Made by a program: the position numbers and the translations under genes. A stretch of DNA of 64,000 nucleotides from Lepidodermella squamata (taxonomy: Eukaryota; Gastrotricha). The notes below the pieces were generated by a model. That model saw only the letters and a program-made list of their open reading frames with translations. It had not been told where the DNA came from and made no database searches. The DNA lies in NCBI GenBank assembly GCA_047495785.1, contig JBLDXI010000026.1, forward strand, positions 1,302,001 through 1,366,000, in the 5' to 3' direction. Below are positions 45,762-56,426 of this stretch, in pieces; the first letter of the stretch is position 1; every line of letters begins with the position of its first letter.

Positions 45762-48700
45762 TCATTTTGAGCCAAGAAAGGCGACACAGGCAGATCGAAC
45801 GTCGTTTGCGAAAAACTGCGGTTCTTCGATAGCCGGAAAGTGGCCACCGTGCGGAGCGTCGACGTAGTGGACCAGTTTAGGAAATTGATGAGAAAGAAGC
45901 GCCTTCGGAGCGCATACTGTCATGTCATGGGGGTAACACGTGATTCCGATCGGAACGGTGACAGGCAAAGCCATCCAAGGGTTCGTTTTGTCGCCGGTGT
46001 GGATCGCCTCTCTAAAATGAAATTTGAATTAATGATGAGTAATTATTATTTCGAGTTGTTGCAAAGTTGTTTCTAATGATTTTAACCGCTTTCGCATTAT
46101 TATAGGGCTTGTACGTGATACGTTTTGTACATTCTGTCATAACAGATCCGATTGTTGGAAATTGATATTAGTGAGCGAGCTGTCATATTAGTTCTATGGC
46201 AGCAAGTGAACGTTTTATGATACATCATTCAGTTTATAGTATCATTAAGTTTATGGTGTTTATGATGTTACTTGGACTAGGCTTTATAAGCTCAAGTTTT
46301 AAGTCAAATAAATGTCTCTTAGTCGCGGTCTGACTTATAGTTTTCAACACCGATCAAGGATCGAAGCATTCTTCCACGACGAGGAAAGCTCCATAAACCG
46401 TGCTGATGGTAGTCTCTGATAAAGTTAGGACTTTTTCTTATGCTAATTGGGCTTTTACTGCTGTAGTTGATAGCAGTTATAGCGAATAAATCAGAATAGT
46501 CACAGTGTCTCTGTTGGCCAAGAATAAAAGCATTTGAGTTACTCATGTGAGTGGCCCTAAAACAACCTTTTCCCCTTTGAAGTACTTTCCTATATAGCAT
46601 GTCTGATTTCGAGATGCCCCAGCTCAACGTGGCTCTGCCCGATCCCGAGTCTGATAATCGTACTTATGAGGCTGAGTTGTCGTCCCTATTCGGTCTACCT
46701 TGCTCGGTGTATCTTAGGAAATTACGTCGGCAAAAACGTGCCATGCTTTTGCGTTCTTCAACTCGAAAGAAGAACTTGAAATGGCAAAGTAAACTTTCTT
46801 GAGGTCTTTTTCGCGTTGTAGAGCGTTGAATTACAGCATCGGCGAGTCGATTATCAGTGAATACATTCAGAAACAGACTACCGGGAAAGTTGAGAAGATC
46901 ACGTTTTACAACTCCGCAGTCGACAAAATAAGACTGGAGAGCGAAATATTCAAATCCGACCCATGCACAGCAGGTTTTCATGTAGCCGGTGGGCATGACC
47001 CTTTCACAGCCTATGCCGTATTTGAAAGTCTGCTTGGAGATGGCAACAGATCCAAAGTGACCGAAGAGTGGTTCGCAACGAACTACGCCCGATTTTTCAG
47101 CGGTCACCTAGACAATAACACATTTGGTTTTCTTTGCTACATTTACGGGGAAGCGTTCGAAAAGGGTGTCAGGGTTGCGATAGCCTACAACTCAGCATAC
47201 CTGATTATAACCATAACGTTAATCCTTGTGTCTTAACAATGGCTCTGCAATGTCGCCAGTTTACTGTCATATCAGCTTTGTCAAACTTAGCTGACGACGC
47301 ATCGACAATTGGCCTTACCTTTGACATAGCTGATGGAGAAATTCGCGAAACACACGAAATGAGCAAAGCTTGGTTGGATATTTTTCCGTTCGACAATCAG
47401 CAGCTATACGCAGATCTATGCAAACATAACTGCAGGGGCTACTGTTCTAATGGACTAGAATTTTGTCCAATTTTGACATACCTGCATGCTCTTCTCAACG
47501 TTCGAGTTTCTATATCCGGCCTTTACGGTTTTTTCCTCCAGGATGGTTCAGGTGGAGCCTATTTGGGCGAATCTTCAGATCTAAACAAACGATTCAATGC
47601 GCACATAAACCGCTATAGCGCTGCCATCTGCTCTACCGGAAAACACGCGTGACCATACCTTTTACTACGGCGCCATCGGAAGGCGCCCTACTCCGAAAGA
47701 CCCTTTCAATCTGTTGTAGGACACAGTTCAGAGGGTGGTTTGACCTCATCAAATGAAACAAAAGCAAGTAAAAAGTTGCCACGCATGCTTTGCAAGTCTT
47801 CAAAGGAAGCAATCGTCAGATGCGAATTATAACAAGCATTCCATCTTATGTGATTGGAGTTATTATTATTTTTATAATTTGCTCAACGTTTGGTGCCTGT
47901 TTTTCGATATTTGTACTACATGCGCATTTTCTTCATTACCACTTGCGTTAGCGAATGCAGCATGTAGCTTATGCAGTTTTTTAAAGCAATGGTCTTCCTT
48001 TCTTGATTTTCGACGCTACTCCATTGTCATAAGTTTCATACGCAGTTTTCTTTTGTTAGTCATCTGTTGCGGGCTGATACTTTGTATATTTCAGCTTATC
48101 TATTTCGGCTTGGAGAAAATATCAATAAATTGCAAACGTTGAAGTATTACAAGTATTGCTTCTGTCTGTTTATTGGAATTAACTATCGAACTCGAAGCCC
48201 AAGCTGCTACACCAACACCAGCGGCTAACGCCAAAGTTGCGATAAATTCGAGTACGATCTGCGTCATCTATACCCGCGTTTTTCCCACAAAATCCGCGCG
48301 AAACGGAAGCTCTCCTGACAAGAAAGCTGGTGTCTGTTTTCGAGTCACCTCGCTGACTTACTGCTGGGCTGATCGTATCGTCTACAACAGACCCGAAACT
48401 GCGATCATCACGGGTTTCAAGTGGCCGTCTCATCGCACCGAATTCGAACACCTTTTACGCTACAACAAATCTCTGGAACCTTCTTGCTGCTATTGATAAT
48501 TGTCCTATGATGCTTATTTTTTTCAGTTCCATCGAGTTGATGTATGAAGAACTGCGAAAATCTGAGCATGCTGCTGTTTATGAAAAATTCATCGCTAACT
48601 TCGATAAGACCTATGTCCGTAGCCCTCTGGCTTGTTGGTACGAAGGTGCCCATGATCATAACATGACAAACAACGGTGTAGAAGCTAAAAACAATGCGAT

Positions 48701-51700
48701 GAAGGATGAACACGATGCATTCGCTAACAAGTTTCTTTCCCATCTCTTACAACGTCCTCCATGATTGGACGATTGAAAGGGCAAATAGTACTACTGCGAG
48801 TGTGCAACATTGACCACGTCTGCAAACATGCCATTGGAACATTGGCTTATCGGAACAAAGAACTCATGCCGGAGGAGGACGCGAACATGTTCCAGAAAGT
48901 CGAAAAGAAGCGCCACATTGGTGGGCACGAGCTACCAATTCGGCCTTGAACAAAGAAAAAACGAGGCCGATTTGTACGATGCATCTGACCTAGCCTAGCC
49001 AAAGCTGTTGAATTCGACATGCAACTGAACCGGCAGCTAAGCGTAGCTACCGAAAGCTGTTGAGTCAGCTGTGCGAGGACGCAAAGCCCCTTAGGCCCAT
49101 TAACCGAGAAAAAGTAGGAAAATCTCAGGGCAGGATGAAATTAGAATCGAGGTGCTCGGGGCACTTGAAGAGACAGGAATTGATTGGCTACACAACTTCT
49201 TTAATAAGATATGGATTGAAAATATATTTAGAAATGATATTTTGATTTTATTGCTAGTTCCAATACCGAAAAGGAGACACCAAAAATCCAGCAACTACCA
49301 ATGAATCAGCATAAAATTAGCGCTGTGGCCAAATGTTACGCAAGAATTCTCGAAAGGAAATTACGCGCGAGGGCGAAGAAAATACTAGAAGATAACCAGC
49401 GCGGCTTCATGGAGCAGAAATGACGCAGAAATAGGAGAATTTACGTCTATGTTGAAATAAATTCTCGAGAAACTCATTGTTGAAGCTTGTCAGACTCTAG
49501 GGTTGAAAATAAACGAGCCCAAAACTAATACGTAACAGAAATAAAATCAGTATCCTTGTCAAGATCCTTATCAGCGAGCTGATCTGTCCTTTCTAGGTGA
49601 ATCGACATGATATTATTAAGGAAGTAGAAAAAGATCATGGTGGCAAAGGACCTCATCAACGAGATATTTCGAAATGTCAATGATTGGAAATGTCTTGAAA
49701 GCCTCAACTTGAAAACTTCGCATCGCGAACTTGTCCGAATCCAGTTACCGACTCTCAATTTTTCCGATTATCAAAAAACCCTAAAATTAACGAAAATAAA
49801 ATAATGTTATCAGACTCTTTGGAGCCGATATTGCTCTATGGTCTATGGTGCGCCTGCCGGGTTCTGCCTTCCCCCTTCAGCCTTCAGCCGCCTTGTGGAC
49901 CTAGAAGCCTGTTGAGTCTTCCTCATAAAATCCACCCTATTGATGTCATCGCATTTGTCTGAGTCACAGTGATCGACCTCATAATAATTTGAAAAGGCGC
50001 GAGAATTCAGGTATAAGGTTTGACGACGAATAACTAGAGTTTTATCGTCGAATTTGCATGCAATTTGCATTCAAAATGAATAATACAATTTCGCCCCAAT
50101 TGCTCACTTTTTGCAGGCCTTGGCAGCTATTTTTCGCACGCCTGGCTTGATGGTATCTACTCTAAATCAGCAATCACCCTTTGCTCCGATTTACTCGGCG
50201 GGTTTATACCGAAACTTGCAGCCAGCCGATATTTGCACACCTGGTGCTTCTTCGCATTCGCAAGTACCGAATTTCCCGTTCTTACCGCCGCAACCTGCAA
50301 CTCAACAGCCTCAACCACCAAGATTGCTACAATCTCAGCCTCCGAATTAAACCTAAACGACGCGCTAAAACATCGAAGCCAAAACTACCCGCCAGCGAAC
50401 CGAAGGAGACACTGCCGATACCGAAGTCGAAACTGAAAAAGACGTCGAGGCGCCTCTCGGACTAGCTTCAGAAAACACTCCTCAGCCAATATGTACTTGT
50501 CTAACTTGGCTTTAAAGTCCTCAACTTTTTCGAAAAACATTCAAATGAATAATTTATCGGCTACTTTTACCTAATCTACGTGGCATAAGTTATCGCGCCT
50601 CGAGCGCCGCGAGGCGGATGGTTGTTAAAATAAAATCTCGATATGCCAGCAGAAAAAATAATTTCAAACTGGAATTTTTATAATCGCAACTTACTTGTAG
50701 TAACGAGCAGCAGACGTAGCGTGGTTCGAAAACCAATGCAACAAGACATTAGTGATCAGGTCATCATTCGAAATCCCCTTGCCAGCCTGGCTGCCTTTGA
50801 ACTCGGCATTCTCCGAATATTTCACGTATTTCTCAACGATCCAGGCCGCCAAACCGACCGGGCTGTCAGACAATGCGACTCCCAACGTATCCGGCTTGGT
50901 CGCTTGAATGTGGAAATATCCGGTCTCTTCCAACAGATTTGACCATTTGACGTCGCTAAGTTTCGAAGCGTCCTTCTCTCCAACGACCAATTTCGGGGCA
51001 ATTAAGGCGGCGGTTGTGTGAGTAGACTCGACAAAACTGCCGAAAGGCAGCATGGCACCAATGAAATGGCTACCAATCACGCTCTCCGGGTACATTCGGA
51101 TCATCAAAGCGCCGATACCTGACCCCCAATCACCTCCCTGGAAAATGAATTTTTCGTAGCCGAGACGTTTCATGAGTGTGTGGAAAATCTGGGTAGTAGC
51201 TAGGATGCCGAAACCGGGTTTAGTTGGGGCTTCTGAGAGCGCGAATCCGGGAATCGAAGGGGCAATCACGTCGAAGGCAACACCATTCTTATCGGGAGTC
51301 GTTAAAAATGGGATGGCACGATAGAATTCGGCGACAGTGCCAGGCCAGCCATGAACCATTAGAATAGGGACCCTATAGAAATTTCAAAAATATTCGTTTT
51401 TGGAACAATTTTTCAGCGATAAAACCAACTTTTTCGAAGCTTTTGCATCGGCCTTAGCGTGGATGAAATGGACCTTTAACCCTTGGATAACGGTCGTAAA
51501 TTGAGGCAGAGAGTTGAGATTGGCCTCGGCTTTGGCCCAGTCGTACTTTTCACGCCAATATTTGACCAAATTGTCCAAATATTCACCCGCTAAGCCGTAG
51601 TCATAGCCAACCCCCTTCAATGGCTCGTGACGGCGCCAGTTATCCAAACGTTCCTTCAAATCTTGGAGAGCTCGCTGATCCACCTTAACAGTGAAGGGGG

Positions 51701-51866
51701 TTATCGAATTGTCTGGTTTCGAGTTGCCCCATACGGTTGAATCTGGATACGCAGTGGGGACGACCTTTTCCTTGCCACAAAAGAAATAGGAAGCCACGCC
51801 GACCAAAACGGCGACTAATAAAAATGTCTTCATGTAAGAACGAGATTCAGATTTTTCCGGTGACAT
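45762..51866 (-). CDS. EH8: epoxide hydrolase with a 4.7-kb transposon-filled last intron
   Basis: Exons 51866-51430, 51372-50695 and 46011-45762 join in phase to 454 aa. The first two have no last exon near them, and the third is an isolated EH last exon with a proper acceptor (TTTTAG|A GAG GCG) and no upstream exons of its own; phases match (AA|A). The joined gene is therefore the simplest model, with an intron of 46012-50694. HGWPGT, FQGGDWGSGIG and GGHFPAIEEP are present. The relay acid is Asp (CYPHDM) with an extra residue before the next Cys, and Ala after HF is Pro. An extended N-terminus (MSPEKSESRSYMK) precedes the anchor. It may be a pseudogene if the long intron is not spliced. Confidence 0.7.
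46599..47652 (+). mobile_element. Degenerate element with a GIY-YIG-like nuclease ORF
   Basis: Inside the EH8 last intron, opposite strand. Overlapping frames (46599-46802, about 46800-47236, 47239-47652) look like one broken coding region. The last, 137 aa, ends with GLYGFFLQDG, then AYLGESSDLNKRFNAHI, which fits the GIY...YIG...R core of that nuclease family; the C-terminal glutamate region is missing. Such nucleases occur in Penelope-like and other elements. The upstream frames are not recognised. Confidence 0.5.
48173..48960 (+). mobile_element. MULE-like transposase fragment, frameshifted
   Basis: Frames at 48173-48496 and 48507-48764 include CWYEGAHDHN, then MTNNGVEAKNNAMKDEH, close to the W-x-G...TNNxxEaxNxxiKdE signature of MULE-type transposases widespread in animals. 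After it a one-base frame change is needed to continue into NVLHDWTIERANSTTA, which resembles the usual following segment. The copy is dead. Confidence 0.55.
49137..49535 (+). mobile_element. LINE reverse transcriptase fragment, frameshifted
   Basis: Three frames in sequence give TGIDWLHNFFNKIW...LVPIPKRR...NYQ, then AKCYARILERKLRARAKK with DNQRGFM, then ACQTLGLKINEPKT. These match the order of fingers and palm segments in non-LTR reverse transcriptases. Stops and frame changes show decay. It is on the strand opposite to EH8. Confidence 0.65.
49536..50694. other. Rest of the EH8 intron
   Basis: A Pro/Gln-rich frame (50111-50350; 79 aa, ending QPATQQPQPPRLLQSQPP) overlaps a Lys/Pro-rich frame running to 50465. 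They may be parts of one broken transposon ORF. Nothing else is recognised. Confidence 0.35.
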
Positions 51867-52052
51867 GCCCTAAAAATTGCAAATATTTCCAAGTTTCATC
51901 TTTGATGTTTAATCACAGCTCAAATATCGAGTCATATAATTGAACAATGACATGAATAAATAGGATTGCAAAATAGAAGCTTGATCCACCTAAATCTAGA
52001 GTTCTCTTCCACTTCATTTTGCAGGCACAACAACTTATTGATGGGTGAATGT

Positions 52053-53668
52053 TTAATTGCTTTTCTTCTTCTCATCCTCAGCACGCGCAGCTAAGATGGC
52101 AGTAACACCTTTGCGGAAATCAGCAGCGAAAATCTCGGGAACTTCCATCGCAGCGAAATGGCCGCCATGGGCGATGTCTTCGTAATGAACGAGGCGACGA
52201 ATCGAGTTCTTGGCAAGGGCCTTCGGGGCGCAGTTGATGTCGTTCGGGTAGCAACCGAGAGCTGTTGGGACGGTGATTGGCTTTTTCGCCCAACCATTGA
52301 ATTCATTGTGAAGCTGAACATGCTCTCTGGAAAATTAAAAAAAATTTAAATTTAAAAAATTAAAAATTTAAAAATTATAATTAATTAATTTATTATAATT
52401 TAATAAAAAATCAAGTATGTATTTAAAAATTGCCACTTAATTTTTAAAGCTCAATTCCTTTCAAGTTTGTTTCTTCAAATTTGATTACTCAGCTTGAAAC
52501 ATAAATTTGCAAAAAAGTAAGAACTCACTTGTAAAATCGGCCAGCAGAGGTGATGCGGTTCTTCAACCAGTACACCATGACGTTGGTAAGGAGGTCATCA
52601 TTGGAAATGCCGCCTTTATCTCCCTTGAATTCAGCTTGCTCCGTTGCGAGTTCAAACTTTTCGGCAACCCAAGCAAGAAAACCAACCGGGCTGTCAGAAA
52701 GCCCGACGCCTAGCGTATCAGGCTTGGTAGCTTGAATGTGGAAATAGCCGGATTCTTCGAGTAGCATTTCCTTGAATTTGATATTTCCAAGCCTGGCAGC
52801 GTCTTCGGCGTCCAGAACAAGGGACGGGGCAATTAAAGCAGCGGCTAGGTGAAGCTTTTCGCAGGTTGTCGCAATGCTAACCGGGAACATATTGAGATGA
52901 ATGCCAATAACGCTATCAGGGTCGATTCTAGCAACCATATTGCCAATGGCCGAACCCCAATCTCCGCCTTGATAGATGAATTTTTCATAGCCGAGACGTT
53001 TCATCAAAATGTGGTACATCTGAGCAGCGGCGATTGGGCTGAAACCGGGTTTGACTGGAGCCTCGGAAAATGCAAAACCAGGAATTGAAGGGGCAACAAT
53101 ATCAAACGCAACTCCATCAGGTCCAGGCTTCGTCAGAAGAGGAATAATGCGGTAGAATTCGACCACTGAACCCGGCCATCCGTGGCTAATTAGAAGCGGG
53201 ATCCTTTGAACAAAGTAAAAATAGCAATTTTTAACAAAATTTCATCATATCTCACTTCTTGGTTGCCTTTGGATCAGCTTTCACGTGAATAAAGTGAAGT
53301 CTGAGTCCTTGAATAACGGTGGTGAATTGCGGGAATTGGTTCACGCGAGACTCGAATTTCGCAAAATCGAATTTTTCACGCCAGTATTTGACCAAATTAT
53401 CAAGTCGCTCGCCGGCGAAACCGTAGAACCTACCGACGCCTTGCAGAGGTTCGTGACGGCGCCACGATGCCAGACGGCTTTTAAGGTCTTCAATATCTTT
53501 CGGGTCAACTTTAAACGTGAACGGCTTGATTATGACATCAGGCCCCTTTTGATTGCCCCAAATTACGTCATCGGGGTGTAAGAACGTTTTCCCGTCATCA
53601 TTGCAACACCGGGTATAGAAGTAGGCTCCAGCCGCTACCAAAGTTCCCAAAATTATTAAACCCTTCAT
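52053..53668 (-). CDS. EH9: microsomal-type epoxide hydrolase with Asp relay (3 exons)
   Basis: Exons 53668-53256, 53203-52529 and 52326-52053 give 453 aa. LISHGWPGSVVEFY, YQGGDWGSAIG and GGHFAAMEVP are intact. The relay position, Glu in EPHX1 and most copies here, is Asp (GCYPNDINC). In human EPHX1 the engineered Glu404-to-Asp change is known to raise turnover, so this may be a fast form. The last intron (202 bp) is extremely AT-rich. The start MKGLIILGT with a YTRCC segment groups it with EH10-EH12. Confidence 0.93.
52330..52455. repeat. AT-only tract in the EH9 last intron
   Basis: Over 100 bp of almost pure A/T with repeated TTAAA and AATTAATT words. It is probably replication slippage and has no other visible structure. 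Confidence 0.7.
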
Positions 53669-53799
53669 TTCTAGAAAAAAAATTAATAAATAAAAATCCA
53701 AAGTATTCTTTGATTGACGCAGATCAACAAGAACGTCAAAAAATCTTCGAAAAATAAATAGTTAAATGAACACCAGGATATTGCCGAAAATAACAGAAT

Positions 53800-55269
53800 T
53801 CATAATTCTGATTTTTTCACTTCTTCGGCTCGAGCTGAAAGAATTGAAGAGACAGCTTTGCGAAAATCTGCGGCAAAAATTTCAGGGACCTCCAAAGCAG
53901 CAAAATGGCCGCCGTGCGCGATGTCTTCGTAGTGAACCAGTCGGGGCATTGAGTTTTTAAGAAGACCCTTCGGGGCGCACCTAATTTCTTTCGGGTAGCA
54001 GGCAACAGCAGTTGGTATGGTGATCGGTTTCTTTGACCAAATATTATATTCATGACTCAGCTGTATACTTTCCCTGATTTTAAAAAATTACTAATAATTG
54101 ATCATCTCAAAATAAAAAATCTAACTTGTAAAATCGCATCGAAGAGGTAACGTGGTTGTTCAGCCAATAAACCGTTAGTCCAGTAAGGAATGCATCGTTA
54201 GAGATACCACCCTTGTCTCCCTTTAACTCAGCTTGCTCGGCTAAAATTTCCACTTTATCGGCAACCCAAGCCAGAAATCCAACAGGGCTGTCGGTGAGGG
54301 CAACGCCTAAAGTATCTGGCTTTGTTCCTTGAACGTGGAAGTAGCCCGATTCGTCCAGCAACCACTGCTTGAATGGGAAAGCAGCCAGACGGGCAGCGTC
54401 CTCGGAGTCTAGGACTAATGACGGGGCGATTAGAGCGGCGGCTAATTTGAGTTTATCCCAGGTATTAGCCAGAGGGAATATAGCCATGTTAAGGTGGATG
54501 CCAATTAGATTTTCCGGGAAGATCCGAGCGAAAACGCTACCAATAGCCGCGCCCCAGTCGCCAGCTTGGAATATGTATTTTTCGTAGCCGAGCCGCTTCA
54601 TCAGGGTATGGTAGACCTGAGCAGCAGCGATGGCGTTGAAACCAGGCTTGGCAGGGGCCTCGGAAATTCCGAAACCAGGAATCGTTGGAGCGATGATATC
54701 GAAAGCAACGCCGTCAGGCCCAGGTTTTGTGAGTAGGGGAATAATACGGTAGAATTCCAAAGAAGAACTAGGCCAACCATGGCTGATAATAAGAGGGATC
54801 CTTCGAATAATATTTAAATAAGCTGGGTAATTAGCTGGGTAATGAAAGGAAAAACTGACTTTTTAGTAGCTTTAGGATCAGCTTTCACGTGGACGAAATG
54901 AAGACGAAGGCCTTGAATGACGGTGGTGAATTGAGGAAACTGGTTGACATGCGACTCCAATTTCGTGAAGTCATACTTCTCACGCCAATATTTGACCGCA
55001 TTTTCGAGCCGCTCGCCGGTAAAACCATAGGAACTCCCAACGCCACTCATCGGCTCATGGCGCCGCCAAGAATTCAATCGTCGCTTCAGATCATCAATGT
55101 CCTTGGGGTCAGCTTTGAAAGTGAATGGTTTGATTGAAGCGTCTTCTTTTGAGTTGCCCCAGAAAGTGTCTTCAGGGTATAAAAACAATTTCTCGTCTTT
55201 ATGGCAGCATCGAGTGGCTAAATAGACACCAATTGCCGCCAATAAGCCGAGAATAATAAGTCCTTTCAT
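53800..55269 (-). CDS. EH10: epoxide hydrolase with altered active-site motifs (3 exons)
   Basis: Exons 55269-54860, 54800-54126 and 54073-53800 give 452 aa without stops. The nucleophile Asp, relay Glu (CYPKEI) and His (GGHFAALEVP) remain, but the oxyanion motif reads HGWPSSSLEFY in place of HGWPGS and the nucleophile elbow reads FQAGDWG in place of YQGGDWG. Small side chains replace glycines at both sites, so activity or specificity may differ. Lid segments also diverge (WDKLKLAAAL, FPFKQWLLDES). Otherwise it is closest to EH9. Confidence 0.92.
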
Positions 55270-55485
55270 CTTAAAAATCTGAATAATCGAGAAAAGATGG
55301 ATATAGTTTAGTAATGAAATTAAAATAATGTTTTGTAATGAAAGAGAGAGTCACTTTACTCGGTCAGAATCACAGATCACAATAACGAGACACTACAACC
55401 GATGAGAATATAAATTGGCTAAACTTTCCATTTCAGCTTGTCTATTCCGGAATATATGATTTATGATTTCACATCAGTGATTCGG

Positions 55486-56220
55486 TTATTGTTTAGCTTT
55501 CTTTTCTTCTTCGGCGCGAGCTGCAAGGATGGAGTTAACAGCTTTGCGGAAATCTTTGGCGAACAAGTCAGGGACCTCCATTGCAGCAAAATGGCCACCG
55601 TGGGGCAGATCTTCGTAATGAACCAAATTTGGCATTGCAATTTTCACCAAAGCCTTTGGAGTGCAGGAGATCTCGTTCGGGTAGCATGAAACACCAGACG
55701 GCACAGTTATTTGCTTCTTGGCCCAAGCATCAAACTCATTGTGAAGTTGGACATGCTCCCTGAAAATCAAAATTAGTCAAAGAAAAGAGATAAACCAATC
55801 AAATTCAAACTTTTTAGTGGCTATTGGATCAGCTTTGGCATGGATGAAATGCACCTTCAGACCTTGAATAACCGTAGTAAACTGCGGAAACTGGTTAACG
55901 CGAGACTCGAAGTTCGCAAAATCAAACTTTTCCCGCCAATATTTGACAAAGTTGTCCAACCGCTCACCGGCAAATCCGTAAGATCGGCCAACACCTGGAA
56001 GCGGTTCGTGGCGGCGCCATGAATTCAATCGGCGTTTCAGATCTTCGATGTCCTTGGGGTCAGCTTTGAAAGTGAATGGTTTGATGGAAGCGTCCTCCTT
56101 AGAGCTGCCCCAAACTGTATCATCCGGGTACAAAAATAGTTTCTCTTCATCATGGCAGCACCGAGTAGCTAAATAAGCACCAAAGGCAACGAGAGCTCCG
56201 ATTATAACATAACCTTTCAT
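55486..56220 (-). pseudogene. EH11: lacks the catalytic middle exon but still open
   Basis: Exons 56220-55811 and 55759-55486 remain; the 675-nt middle exon carrying HGWPG, GGDWG and the lid is absent, and only a 51-bp intron (GTTTGA...TTTCAG) separates the two. Because the missing exon is phase-symmetric, the join keeps frame and predicts 227 aa: anchor, EHN domain, then the CYPNEI...GGHFAAMEVP C-terminus. Without the nucleophile it cannot be an epoxide hydrolase. It may be a pseudogene or a membrane-bound non-catalytic product. EH12 is its closest relative. Confidence 0.85.
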
Positions 56221-56426
56221 TGTAAGAAATCTATAACTTGAATAAAAAGATATAACAAATCAGGCCACCAAAAAAAACAGGGAATATTGTTCAAAAAGGA
56301 CGGATTGGCTTGATTTGAAAATAACTTTCGTTATGCGAACCAACCAGCAAATATAAAAAACTATTATGCTTAGTCCGAGAAAATAGGCAAGATGTCAGAA
56401 GTTAGCTGTTTCTCTTGTTAGTCTCA

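Noticed and set aside
45762-46011. Orphan EH last exon as a separate truncated gene
   Set aside because: It has a proper acceptor and matching phase with the EH8 exons upstream on the same strand, so one gene with a long intron explains both parts; kept as an alternative only.
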